A DNA stretch of 64,000 nt, from the NCBI GenBank assembly GCA_030323885.1, contig CM059197.1, forward strand, positions 36,864,556-36,928,555. The letters run 5' to 3'. Shown here one piece after another: positions 52,108-63,989 of the stretch; position 1 is the stretch's first letter; each line of letters opens with the position of its first letter. A program made the translations under genes and the position numbers. The notes below the pieces were generated by a model. It was not told the DNA's origin, searched no databases, and saw only the letters and a list, made by a program, of their open reading frames with translations. The DNA comes from Branchipolynoe longqiensis (taxonomy: Eukaryota; Annelida; Polychaeta; Phyllodocida; Polynoidae).

Positions 52108-53924
52108 TCAACAGGGTGCGGAAGGCGTGTCAGTTTTGCCAATGTTGAAGAGGTCGTAGAGGAGAAGGCCATAGTTGACTATGGTGACAGTGGTTGTTCC
52201 TGCTGGGCACATCAGGTCTTGCAGAGACATGGCATTGTCAGCCAGCTGCACGGGCAGTGTGACTGGTGCCTTCCGCCAGTTCAGGTGCTGGATGGCGTTC
52301 TCGTAGTTAATTCCATTCTCTTCCTCGAAACTGTAACAAATTTAATTTATTATTAATTCCTTCCATAACAGAAGAGAAGACATAACATAATAGAAGACAA
52401 GACAGAGGTAATGGATCGAGCCTAAGACTCTGACTGGCCCTAAAGACCTACCGTCACACTTGATTTTATTGATCAAAATCGGAGGCGGAATGTGCAGATG
52501 GTAAGGGGGTGGGGTGATTAACCACCAGGGGCGTAATCGATTAATCAACTCGGGTCACCCGAGCCACTTTTTGGCACATGCGCACATCCTACAGACTCGG
52601 GTTGAATAAATGAATACGCTCGGGGTGGACAAAATGTTGGCTTAATCTGAAACTTAATATTGTTTTCCCATAACCGATAGAAATACAGCAAAATAGGATT
52701 TAAAGTATTTTATGATTGTAGAAGCTGAAAATCTGTGTTATTAAAAAAAAGTATTAAAACACCATGGAGGTGGTGTACCTGTAGGTGTTATACTACAGGT
52801 ACAAACCCAGATGTGATGTCATCGCTCCTGGCAAACCCCAGCCAAGAGGTGGGTTACTGGGGTCGGATCTTTTTGCACACGGCATGTGTATTTCTCGACT
52901 CCACTCGCGGTGTTCGATTTGAAATTCTTCTGACTCGGGTGACCCGAGTCGCCCGGGTCATGTTAATCGATTACGGCCAAGGAGGACAGGAGGGGAAGTA
53001 GGGGAGTTGCTTGAGGGGAAGTAGGGGAGTTGCTTGAGGGCAGACCTCCAGCTCTCCAGGTTTCACCCCAACCTCCACTAACTCAACTACCCAAGAACAT
53101 ATCAAAAGGTGGTTACAGGAGTAGATGCAGAGAATAGAAACATATTAACAAGGCAGAAGAATTATATACATGAATAATATTTGCATAAGTACAGTAAAAG
53201 CTCTCTAAACCGACCGACCATGGGACCGACTTTAAGTGGTCGATTTAGGGACGTGGTTGGTTTAAAGAATTAGAATATCCTTACAATGGTATTGTTGGGA
53301 CCCAAATAAAGCGAACGATATAGGGGAGTGGTCGATCTGTGGAAGGGTCGTATAGAGAGTTTTACTGTAGTTTATACCTCAATTTATTTTAAAGGTGTTT
53401 TTGTGGGGGGGGGGGGGGGTACATTAGTTGATTAAATTTCAATCACAGACAATTGGTCTTCCACGTTCAACTGCTCCTTGCCCTATTCTAGTAATGCCGA
53501 ATGACAAGTTAGGTAGTGACAAGCCTACATTATTATGTCATTAGTTTGACTTTGCCACGGTTGGAATCCAGGGGTTCGAATCCCATGACCTACCAAAACG
53601 AGACCCAGGCGGGGGAACCCATTCGGTTCCCCCGTCTGGGTTGTGAAATTTGTAGATTGGTACACATAGTCTGATTTCTTTTTTAATATATTAATTTTTA
53701 ATTCAGCTCATGTAAACAATATCACCATAGAGCATGGGTTTCATCCTGTTTCCAATCTTTCTTATATAACAAGAATAGTATTCTATGAATATTTTAATTA
53801 GCAAAAATAAATCACATTTGGCAATTCCGAGAGGGCAGTGGAGAAGGGGAAAATTGAGAAAACTGATTGCAAAGTTATCTACGGTGCCCCAATGACCCTG
53901 GGGTTAAGGGATCGATAATGGTGG

Positions 53925-53965
<41 letters not shown>

Positions 53966-56900
53966 CACATTTAGGTTATAAATGTTGTTTTTGTATAATG
54001 ACGTGACGTCGCACAGTGGAAATTGCTAGAAAATTAATCCCTCTTTAAATCAAATATGTTTAATTCATTTCCAGTCCCACTATGACGCTTTGAAGTGGGC
54101 GAAAAACTGTTAAAATTCCTTCGATTAGCAATATCAAGTCGTGAGAAAAACAACCTTGAAATTAGTGAATCAGGAAAATACTTGCTTGTTCTATTCTGAC
54201 AAATGTATATTTGTACCTAAAAAAGGATTTGTTTAATATTAATTTTTAAATATAATTTTTAAATTGTTATATAGGGTATATATATATATATTTTTTGGTA
54301 TAAATTGGTGGAAGTAATTCATACCGAGAGAGGAGTGCCCGCAGCAGGTCATCTGCGATGGGGACCTTGAAACCACGGAATGCAGAACGCACGCAATTGG
54401 CCGTCAAGTAGCCCTTCCTGAAAGCACAATGTTCAACACTGAAAGGCCGGCTATAGCTGGAGACAAATCAACCATTTCCTTTTACTACCACCCCCCCATC
54501 TGCCATTTAACTCCCCCCCCCCCCACACACACACACACTTTCCACACACCGACCGGACGCGCTGACCGAATCAGTAGAGCATGGTGCTGGCGGCCCGATC
54601 TTCCAGAGGGGCAGCACTATATGCTCGCCACGAGTGGACACTGACTGTCGGTACCTGTCCTGATATAAATACACTCTCCTGATATCACCTTTGGTGTTTC
54701 TAGGTCGTAAATTCCCAATAAACAAAATAGAACAAACATCCCATGCGACAAACATATTACGACTAATTTTCTAGCCACAAACATATTACCCTAATGTTGT
54801 AGCCACAAAGATATTACAAGTAATTTTCTATCCACAAATAAAGATATTACAGTAATTTTCTAGCCACAAACTAATATTACATTAATTGTCTAGCCACAAA
54901 CACATTACAGGTAATTTTCTAGCCACAAACTAATATCACATTAATTGTCTAGCCACAAACATTATTTTACTAATTTTCTAGCCACAAACATACTGCAACT
55001 AATTGTCAAGCAACAAACATATTACAAGTAATTGTCTAGCCAGAAACTAATATCACCCTAATTTTCTAAGCCACAATCTAGTAATATCACCCTAATTTCC
55101 TAGCCACAAACACAGTTCAACTAATTTTCCACCCGGGTAATCAAACCGACCTTTCTTCATCCAGGTGCGTGAGGTGCTCGCGTAGGCCGGTGAACTCCTC
55201 GAAGTTGGTCTTGATGAGTTGGTCCTGGGCGAGCCCGATTAGCGTCTCCATGCTCACCCCGTCCTTGGGGCGGTCGGCGTAGAAGCGGGCGATGGTTTGC
55301 AGCTCCTGTTCGCTCAGCTGGTCATGCGCCAGTGACTGCAGCACCGCCTTGAACTCAGCCAGCGGCATTAGCCCCGAGGTGGCGCTGTTAGCCTGGCGGG
55401 CCAGCACATCCTTCTGATCTTTGCCGAGCTCTCTTAGTTTGTCCATGATTGCTCCTACATTGGCCGATGTGAACTGAAATAACCAGGTAAATATTTATTA
55501 TCTTTTTAAACCAAAACGGCTTTTATTTAAAAAATATTAAAATGTTATGCTAAATGTTTAAATAAAATTAACATTGTCGTTGGGGCGCGCGCGCGTGTGC
55601 GTGTGTGTGTGTATGTGTATGTGTGGATGGAAATATTGCGCCTAGAGTATTGTAGTAGTCTGCACTGACGTGTCAGGCAAGAAGCCACATAAGACCGGGG
55701 CGTGGACATGGTGGTGATATCAGGGAGCCTGGGTGGTGTAATAGTTAGCACACTAGCCCGGTATGCAAGAGATGTGGGTTCGATACCCGCTCTAGGTGCA
55801 ATATTTCCCATTTTCATCACCGCCACGACAATATGAATCAAAACCACATTTATTGCCATTTTCGGGCTAGTGTGCTAACATTACCTAGGCTACCTGGTTC
55901 AATCAGCCTATCCACGACTACCTATCTATGTAGTTCCTTGCGTGAAAAGTCAGTGCAGACTACGATATTAATACCGGCTTAATTTGTTGTATATAATTTT
56001 CTTTAAAATGAATTACATTACCGAGTGGAACGGAAGCGAGATTGAAACAATTGTTAATGTGGAACGTAGGACCTGGATTAAAATTGTTGCTGAGTAATCA
56101 AGAGATTTTTAGGATGTAAGTAGAATACGGTGGCTATGTGTTGTTTAAATGAACAAAATTACATTGTATACTTTCACGTTAGGAAAAAAATGCAATCAAC
56201 ATACAAATAGGAGTATTATATTAAAACATCGTGAGGTTTATAAAAAGCTGTATTCTGATAGTTGTTTTGTGAGTTCAAAACATTGTTGTTATACTTATAG
56301 TAGTAATTGCCGACCCTGTACAACTAGATAGTTAGAAAATAAGGTGGAAAATCTCTCTTCGATCTTTCTGTTAGGTCTATCTTGGCTCATGGGACCACCC
56401 TCCCCATATAACAGCTCACGGACAATTTTGCTGCTCCTCATCCATCCCCCACATGACAGCTTACAGAGACTGTTGCCGCTCCTCATCCCTCCCCCACATG
56501 ACAGCTCACAGAGAATGTCGCCGCTCCTCTTTCCTCCCCCACATGACAGCTCACAGAGAATGTTGCCGCTCCTCATCCCTCCCCCACATGACAGCTCACA
56601 GAGAATGTTGCCGCTCCTCATCCCTCCCCCACATGACAGCTCACGGAGAATGTCACTGCTCCTCATCCCTCCCCCAAATGGCAGCTCACAGAGAATGTTG
56701 CCGCTCCTCATCCATTCCCCACATGGCAGCTCACAGAGAATGTTGCCACTCCTCATCCCTCCCCCAAATGGCAGCTCACGGAGAATGTTGCCCCTCCTCA
56801 TCCCAACCCCCCACATGGCAGCTCACAGAGAATGTTGCCACTCCTCATCCCTCCCCCAAATGGCAGCTCACAGAGAATGTTGCCGCTCCTCATCCATTCC

Positions 56901-59900
56901 CCACATGGCAGCTCACAGAGAATGTTGCCACTCCTCATTCCTCCCCCAAATGGCAGCTCACAGAGAATGTTGCCGCTCCTCATCCATTCCCCACATGGCA
57001 GCTCACAGAGAATGTTGCCACTCCTCATCCCTCCCCCAAATGGCAGCTCACGGAGAATGTTGCCGCTCCTCATCCCTCCCCCACATGACAGCTCACAGAG
57101 AATGTTACTGCTCCTCATCGATCCCCCACATGGCAGCTCACGGAGAATGTCGCTGCTCCTCGATCATCCCTGCCCCACATGACAGCTCACAGAGAATGTC
57201 GCCGCTCCTCATTCCTCCCCCCATATATCACAGCTCACGGAGAATGTTGCTGCTCCTCATTCCTCCCCCAGCATGTCACAGTTCATGCAGACTGTCGCTG
57301 CTCCTCATCCCTCCCCCACATGGCAGCTCATGGAGAATGTCGCTGCTCCTCACCCCTCACCCCTCCCCAACAAGACAGTTCTCAGAGAATGTCGCCACTC
57401 CTCATTCCTCCCCCATATATCACAGCTCATGAGAGAATGTCGCTGCTCGTCATTCCTCCCCCACATGCAGCGCATGGAGAATGTTGCTGCTCCGCACCCC
57501 CACCCCCCACATGGCAGCTCATGGAGAATGTAGCGGCTCCTCACCCCTCCACAAAATGACAGTTCACAGAAAATGTCGCCACTCCTCATTCCTCGCCCCG
57601 TATATCACAGCTCACGGGAGAATGTCGCTGCTCGTCATTCCGCCCCCACATGCAGTGCATGGAGAATGTTGTTGCTCCTCATCCCCCCCCCCCCCCCCAC
57701 ATGGCAGCTCATGGAGACTGCCGCTGCTCCTCATGCCTCGCCCCACATAGCAGCTGATCAAGAATGACGCTGCTCCTCATTCCCCCCCCCCCCCTCGCCC
57801 CACAAACTGTCGCTGCTGATTCAACATCTTTAAAAAGAACAAATAAGAAATTTTGTCAAAACTAATTAAAAATTAGCAATTGATAACAAAAAAGAAGACA
57901 AGTCTCACTACTGTAGCATGTGGCAAACACGACCACTAGGGTAGTTTCCGTTTTTTAATTGGTTGGTGCCCATTCTTATTGAAACGTGTGCTAGAATAGC
58001 GCATTTGCGTGCACACAAACTGTCAATCAATCAATCAAGTCACTCACCTTGCCACTGTGCCCCTCCATGAAGTTATATGCATACTCGTCAGCGTCAATGA
58101 GGATGAAGAGGTGGTTGTTGAATTGAACATTAGCTCCAACAAACAAATCCTGTGCCAAGTAGTACTGTGAGTGATCGGTGCCGAATCGGGGCTGATTAGG
58201 CTTCTTCACACGGCAACGCTCAAGGAACTTTCCACCAATGATACCTGGATGAAGAGCAAACAAATTAAATAAAACTATCTGATAACTGTGGCTGTTGTTA
58301 GTTAAGGAACATAAGGAACATACATTGAAAAATTGTTCACACGTTTGGGGGTTGGGGGAGGGCTCGCAGAGTAAAGGCGTCTTTGAAGCAGGTGTGTAGA
58401 TAGGTAGGTAGGTAGATAGGTAGGTAGATAGGTAGGTAGGTAGGTAGGTAGTAGGTGAGAACATCTCACAAAAATGTGACGCACTCAGTTTGTTTGTTTA
58501 ACGACCCCCCCGGCACAAAAAGTAAACATCGGCTATTGTGGGGCATACAGTGGTTAAACATATCTGACTAAAGAAATTACATTTCAAACAGGTAAAATAC
58601 AGCACAGAAATGTATGCCAAAAGAGCATATAACTGTGGTAAAATCACAAGTGGTATGTGATAAATAAAAGACTTTTCAAGTTAAAAATGGAAACTGAATC
58701 ACAAATACATCATCTCTAACTGGTTGTAGGTGAGGACGTCTCACTAAAATATGATGGGAATACAAATTTTGAACAAAAAAATAAAATAAAGTAAATAAAG
58801 CCACATGTACACACCAGAGTTTCTGATAGGTGGCTCGTAGACGAGAAGGGTGTCATCAGACAGGAAGTACGAGATGATGAAACGCCGGTCCATGTCGATT
58901 GGCTTGTCGGTGTCCATTTTGGCCAGGAAGCGAAGCACATTGCTCTCTAGGCCGCGAGAATCCTTCTCCATGAACTTGATGAAGTCGCGCTTGGGGGCCT
59001 TGGGCATGAGGCCCTTGCACGAGCTGAGTGAGTCCTCCTCGCTGCCGAACCCATTGTACGGGGGGTTCTGCCGCTTTCCCTCGGCAGCATCAGGCGCCCT
59101 ATACTGGACTGGTGTGAAATTGGCTGGAGAAAGAGGTGCAAACGTTAAAATTTAATTACCTCTTTTTGTATTTGTCCCAGTTCAGTTTACATTTGTATTA
59201 TACTTTAAAAAAAAAATCTTTTAAAACTAAATTAACCTAGATTTATATGCCTAGACTGATTGAAATGCGTATTGATGTATCCAACCTATAAGATTTTAAA
59301 TTGAAGGGGAACACACATTTTTAGTTCCATGCTCAAGGCTGATATGGGAACCCATCGGTAACAATTGGTTGGTTCTGTGAAATTCAATAGCTACAATCCA
59401 ATTGTATTGTAAAATATTCCGATTACGGCATCGGGGGGGGGGGGAATGCAAATGTTCTATTATTGATCAGGTATATGTGATCAAGTGCATGTATGTATAT
59501 ATATATATGTAGGTGCTGGTGGTGCCTGAGTGAGATGTAAATAGACATAGTGGTGCTGGCAGGGCTGTGTGTAAGGGGCACTCAGGGCCTACCCCCTCAC
59601 CCTCTGTTGGGTAGGATCACCACATTCAGGATCAAGGTTGGTGGTGGCCAGGGGAGCCACACAACTTGGTGTGGTGGGCAGACCACTGGTAGCCATGGGG
59701 ACCAGGAATGATGGATCCCTATTGGTAGGGCCAAGAATGCGTGTTTCCCATTGGGTGGGGTGATACTCTACAATGAACCCATGTACCATATAAACAATAA
59801 ATCAGAGGGCTTCTCTCTCTTCCTTTACACTTTATACTCTTCCTTTCTCTTTGTCTGTATTGATTTCACTATAGCCTGCCTACACAACCACAGATTCGAG

Positions 59901-62900
59901 CTTTAGCCATTCTACAAAACTGGAGACTTAGTTTTTACAGTATGTTTCCCTCAAAATACAGCGTGTTAAAATCATATAATATCAAGGCATAATGACACAA
60001 AATCAGTTTGAAGTGATAAGAGTCCAGAAGGTAAATCCTACATGCTTGAATGAACTGGTTGTACCACCTGACTACCTCAGCCAATGAAAATGACTTCTTC
60101 CTGACCTAGATTGGATTATTATCCAGGAACCTCTCAACTTCCTGCCAATGGCTGACATGTGGGCTCTGTTAATTCAAACTGTAATGTGTATTGATCTAAC
60201 GGACTAATCTACTAATCAGTTCAAAGGATTAGGGTAAATATATCCAGGCATGTGACATATATTTTGCTTCTTAGATTGAGAATTCATGTTCTCATTTCAT
60301 TTCCACATACTTTCGCCAACTTTTATATTGGGTTGTTCCTCACCCCTAATCACACTATTGCAGTAGAGGTGGATCTTTTATCTAGGCGGGGCGGTCCAGT
60401 TGCAACATATCACTTCGGTATACTTACTGACACCATACTTCGTGCGATAGTATTCCTTTGTAAACTCGTCGCAGTCACATAAGACGATGGGACGTCCCCA
60501 TATGTTGAGGACAGTTCCCAAGGTCAGGTCTGCCTCGGTGTAGTGTTCAGTTGATGTTGCTCCAGTCTTCAGAAGAAAAAAGAATTTGCAACTTTTATCC
60601 AATTATATTGAGTCAATGCAAACTTTTGAAAACAATTAAGGGATTTTTGATGGGATGTGGCTCAATCCAAATATGAAGTATTTCATATTAGAATTGGGTT
60701 AAATCATCCTAAAGACATATAGAATATGCTTTGTAATCAGGATCGCTTAGTTATAGCTACACCTTACAATACATGGCTTTTTTCTCTTGCTCTCTTTTTT
60801 TCTCCAAATGTGTATTCAATGAAAATCACACATTTGTCTTCTTGCCATACAAAATATTCCATCTAATTAAAATAGCTACTTGTGTAATTTCTTCACTTTT
60901 TGAAACAATAAAGGAGGTTTTGCATGGGCACTAAAGATCAGACCAGCTGACTTTAGCATGTGTTCCGACAAGATTATTCATTACATTTAAACAAAATATT
61001 CACATCCTAAAAATCCAAGTGATGGCGAAATAAGGGATTCACCTCTATCGAGTGTGTGTGTGTTGGGGGGGGGGGGGGGTCCAACCGTGCTTAAATCAGA
61101 GCAAAGACTGATTCAGTGAGAAATATCTGAAGGGATTCCAGTGCGTCGTGTTTATCTGTATTGGCATAGAGTTTACAAACTGGAAGAGAATGCAAAAAAA
61201 AAGATGATTGCCACAGAAAGCTCTCGATTCGACTTGATTAATCTTCATAAATTATTCATCCCAAAAGTAGCGGGATATAATAGATAAATACTTGAATAAT
61301 ATTTAGCACTTTAAATAGTAAATTCATATGGTTATGTCCATAACCCAGCTTCCCAACAGTTTCTAATGTGTTGTTTAGCAGCCCTGTCGCAGAGACAGTG
61401 ATGCAGGAAGAACTAAATTAATGATGGCTTGCCAGTGGTAGAAATAAGCAAATGTGTTCACTTGTCCATAGGACAAGTCTGGTGTGATTTCCACTTGTGT
61501 GTCAGAATTTTCACTTGTCACAGTATTTCATTACCTTTATAGAGGGGGTGTAATGACGTCACGAGACAACTTCCAGTGGCCATATTGGATTACATATGAA
61601 AGGCTTGGAACTGCTTACATTGTGTATATTTACCGATTTGTTGGTTTAGTTGTCACTGTTTTGAGCAGTTTGGCCTCAAAAGTTTGGGGGGGAAGTATTT
61701 TTTAAAATCATGTAGCCTCACATCATCGCGAAAGCGCGGCATGTTGACACTTTGGATGCTCTGTCTAAGAATTAGAAAGGTTCGGGCAGTACCCGCTAGG
61801 TAGCGCCACATACTTCGGCGGCCGCCGACTAGGTAGGCCCAGTGGTGGCTGTAGTGTTCTTGGTATAAGACAGGGGGCGCCATAGGTGGTATTAAGTGTA
61901 ATCCAAGATGGCTAACCGCTGAATGTTGATGTCACGTGCACTCCCTCTATTATCTCGGTTAACCTCCATATATGCTTATGGGAATAAAACTACACAAAAC
62001 TTGTCCAACGGAAAAGCTCCAGCCATATTCTGCTTGTCCGTGCCTACTGCTACTCTCAACTTGACTCGAACAAGCTCTTATTTCTAACGCTGCTTACCAT
62101 TGGAATGAGTAAGACCAGGGGCCGTATGCTGGAGTGTTAGCGAGGCAAAACGGTGTTTGGTGGGAATTCCGGTTTAGCGGCGAAAAATGGCATGGACGAG
62201 TCAGTGTTAGGCCTAACACCAAAAGCTTAACCGGTGTTACGTTACCCCTGAAAAATAGGAGGTATAGCTAGTTCATTAGGCCCAAATCTATTCAATGCTG
62301 TCATATTTAACAGAATTACATACGCAATAAGTGAAATTTCATGAAATTAACCCTAAATTCGAAGCAATATTAATGCTGCTGCCGCAACGGCGGCGATATT
62401 AATATTTATATTTTCGAATCGACGAACGTAAAGTAAACAAATCACCGCCGCCGCCAGTATGGAAAGCGACGTCGATGCGGCGGTGGCGATTTGTTTACTT
62501 TACGTTCGTCGATTCGAAAATATCAATATTAATATCGCCACCGTTGCGGCGGCAGCATTAATATTGCTTCGAATTTAGGGTTAATTTCATGAAATTTCAC
62601 TTATTGCGTATGTAATTCTATTAAATATGATAGCATTTAATATATTTAAGCCTAATATATGGCTACAGACGCAGAGGGATTTCCCAAATCTATAAATAAC
62701 TTCACGTTTAGCTATAATGTAAGTGTTACGCGCTCCTGCATATGACTTGACACAGTTCCCGACGTCGGTGATAGCTAAACGGTAACAGGCTCTAACACCA
62801 AACCCCGCTAACACTGACTCAGGCATATGGGCTCAGTTGTCCGTGATTGAAATTTCCCCTGCTTAATCCAACTAACATAAAAGTAAAAAATAAAAAAAAT

Positions 62901-63279
62901 AAAAAACAAAACTGTAACACACCTTGAGGCTGTCGAGGATGTAGCGGCCGCCATGGCCAGTCGGTCCGAACACGTTCAAGATGGTCCGGTTCGTCGCCAC
63001 CCCGGGCTGCTTGAGATCGATCACCTCTTTTGGGAGGCGAGCACGTTGGAGGAACATGGGCGTAGCGTCACGGCCACAGTTGGGCGAAATCACTTCGCGG
63101 ACTTCAATCGTGTCATCCGCAAGGAAGTAATGTAGTATCATATCCCGAGTGTCTCCGAACATGTTGTCAGTGTCATCCCAATAGCAGAAGAAGCGCAGCA
63201 CCTGGCGGTCGTGGTCAAGGAACTGCTTCAGGGTGTCATACTTCTCATAGGGTCGCAGGGGTTCCATTCCCTCTTCAAG
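52108..63279 (-). CDS. EFHC1/EFHC2-family ciliary microtubule protein, 3' seven exons
   Basis: Exons in transcript order: 63279-62923, 60566-60428, 59123-58815, 58244-58048, 55473-55151, 54417-54325, 52330-52108. All have AG acceptors and GT donors with matching phases, giving 546 codons plus TGA. Two DM10 domains are visible. The first is in the first exon (VLRFFCYWDDTD, DMILHYFLADDTIEVRE). The second spans exons 3-4 (VLRFLAKMDTD, FIISYFLSDDTLLVYEPP, LFILIDADEYAYNFME). The linker IWGRPIVLCDCDEFTKEYY is diagnostic of the family. The C-terminal exons contain EF-hand-like helices (EFTGLREHLTHLDEERKGYL). Family members (about 640-750 residues) bind inside doublet microtubules of motile cilia and flagella. 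A first DM10 domain and the N-terminus should lie right of the window. EFHC1 versus EFHC2 was not resolved. Confidence 0.93.
52536..52977. mobile_element. TIR element D (AACTCGGGTCACC), copy 2, EFHC intron
   Basis: The ends CGATTAATCAACTCGGGTCA and GTCATGTTAATCGATTACGG are inverted over GTAATCGATTAA. Both arms match 21598-21915. About 140 bp between 52720 and 52860 (with a GGTGGTGTACCTGTAGG palindrome) is absent from copy 1, suggesting a further nested insertion. Confidence 0.75.
53190..53369. mobile_element. pogo/Tigger-like MITE, EFHC intron
   Basis: The ends TACAGTAAAAGCTCTCTAAA and AGAGAGTTTTACTGTA are inverted. The interior shares CGACTTTAAGTGGTCGATTT with 47017-47186 in reverse orientation. 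Confidence 0.75.
53440..53600 (-). mobile_element. Family 1 SINE head fragment, reverse orientation
   Basis: The inverse of CTAGTAATGCCGAATGACAA, GTCATTAGTTTGACT and the B box GGGGTTCGAATCCC is recognisable. The tail is missing. Confidence 0.55.
53924..53963 (+). repeat. GAT trinucleotide microsatellite
   Basis: About twelve GAT units in the last EFHC-family intron. Confidence 0.95.
54555..54735 (+). mobile_element. Degenerate family 1 SINE
   Basis: CGCTGACCGAATCAGTAGAG (variant head) joins directly to CAGAGGGGCAGCACTATATG and two partial tails (CCTGATATAAATACACT, CTGATATCACCTTTGG). An internal deletion removed the middle. Confidence 0.55.
54738..55115 (+). repeat. Minisatellite, about 30-35 bp unit, CTAGCCACAAAC
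   Basis: About eleven irregular copies of ATTTTCTAGCCACAAAC followed by ATATTAC-like spacers. Variation in the spacers and unit length excludes a CRISPR-type array. EFHC-family intron. Confidence 0.9.
55560..55625 (+). repeat. GC/GT alternating tract
   Basis: GCGCGCGCGTGTGCGTGTGT followed by TGTATGTG repeats; potential Z-DNA. Confidence 0.8.
55640..55975 (+). mobile_element. tRNA-derived SINE, family 2, with an inverted partner
   Basis: The plus strand has GGTGGTGTAATAGTTAGCAC (A box region) and GGGTTCGATACC (B box), then CTAGGTGCAATATTTCCC. Just downstream (55860-55975) and upstream (55640-55690) lie inverted partial copies sharing AGTCTGCACTGACG or its complement. The three pieces can fold back on one another. 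Confidence 0.65.
56400..57800 (+). repeat. Minisatellite, 45 bp unit, about 30 copies, EFHC intron
   Basis: The unit reads CCCCCACATGACAGCTCACA followed by GAGAATGTTGCCGCTCCTCA and TCCCT. Because 45 is divisible by three, several frames stay open for hundreds of codons. These are not genes. The right end grades into poly-C tracts. Confidence 0.95.
58383..58452 (+). repeat. TAGG/TAGA tetranucleotide microsatellite
   Basis: GTAGGTAGGTAGATAGGTAG type array in the intron between EFHC-family exons 58244-58048 and 59123-58815. Confidence 0.9.
59160..60427. other. EFHC-family intron with no recognised elements
   Basis: Contains a G run near 59430, a short TATATA tract near 59490 and a low-complexity GGTGCTGGTGGTG segment near 59511. 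The 66-codon minus-strand frame (59789-59589) has no recognisable motif. Confidence 0.4.
61060..61420. repeat. Dispersed repeat related to 49495-50000, EFHC intron
   Basis: GTGTTTATCTGTATTGGC, GCCACAGAAAGCTC and TTATGTCCATAACCCAGCTT match 49560-49880. A poly-G tract lies at 61067-61079. The arms are decayed. Confidence 0.55.
61430..62097. mobile_element. Possible TIR element, EFHC intron
   Basis: GTAGAAATAAGCAAATGTGTT and, inverted, AACAAGCTCTTATTTCTAAC lie about 640 bp apart, and ACTTGTCC recurs in both halves. The interior has no recognisable protein. Confidence 0.35.
62115..62836. mobile_element. TIR element with a central long hairpin, EFHC intron
   Basis: The left end GGGGCCGTATGCTGGAGTGT and the inverse right end CTGACTCAGGCATATGGGCT. 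Subterminal GTGTTAGCG-GG-GGTGTTTGGTG is shared. The centre (62355-62580) is a palindrome with arms of about 100 bp: CGAAGCAATATTAATGCTGC versus GCAGCATTAATATTGCTTCG. Confidence 0.75.
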
Positions 63280-63383
63280 CTGAAAGAGAGTGTAAGAAAT
63301 GGTAAAACGTCGGTGTTATCTGTAAAGTATTTACCCCAACCAACAGTAGGGGTGAATGATAACTATGTCTAGATCCAAGCAAA

Positions 63384-63989
63384 AGCCGTGTTCACACGGG
63401 GCAGTTAATTCGAATCATAAAAATCGACTTGTATAGTTCGGCTCACATTTAGCGTGTGAACGCGTGGCTGAGGCGGTTTAAGCCTGAATCGACTCATATA
63501 ATTCGGATTTTATAAACCACCTAAGTAGGTGGTTTATATGATCCGAATTTTATGATTCGACTTATATCGCCCGTGTGAACGCAAGCGACTTACTTGAGGC
63601 GGATTAAGGACCTCACATGCATGCGCAGTCGAGACTTGAGTTTGTTTATTTTCTGGTCGATCAAAAGCGCATATTATAGAATTTAGTCTATGAAACCGCT
63701 AGCTGCGCGCAGATATTTTTTTCATCATTTATTTTTAGGTTTTCACTTCCCAGCAGAAGTTTTGATCGTTCCAAAACAATACGATTCAGTCCATACATAT
63801 CTAGGTCGAACCCACACACTCTCATGCCGACGTCGACTAACCGAAACTGGCGCTGGTTAGACTGGACTTGCTCATGCGCTGATATCGATTTCCGGCCCAA
63901 GTACTGCCCGTGTGAACGCGACACTAGTTCGGTTCATATTATCCGCCTTGTATAAAGCGGCGTAAACCTTTCCCGTGTGAACACGGCTA
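63384..63989. mobile_element. Fold-back element AGCCGTGTTCACACGGG, copy 2
   Basis: The ends AGCCGTGTTCACACGGGG and CCCGTGTGAACACGGCT are inverted, with subterminal GAATCGA/TCGATTC words. The interior (63670-63880) matches the copy at 20561-22024 in reverse, for example GTCCATACATATCTAGGTCG. It is unbroken, so it gives the native length, about 606 bp. Confidence 0.85.

Noticed and set aside
54738..55115. Regularly spaced repeats resembling a CRISPR array
   Set aside because: Unit length and spacer positions vary, spacers are related to each other, and the sequence is an animal intron. It is an ordinary minisatellite.
55695..55860. Candidate EFHC-family exon in the same intron
   Set aside because: The open frame is SINE-derived, and the flanking exons already join in phase without it.
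56295..57767. Open frames of 100-360 codons on both strands
   Set aside because: They arise from the 45 bp tandem unit, whose length is a multiple of three.
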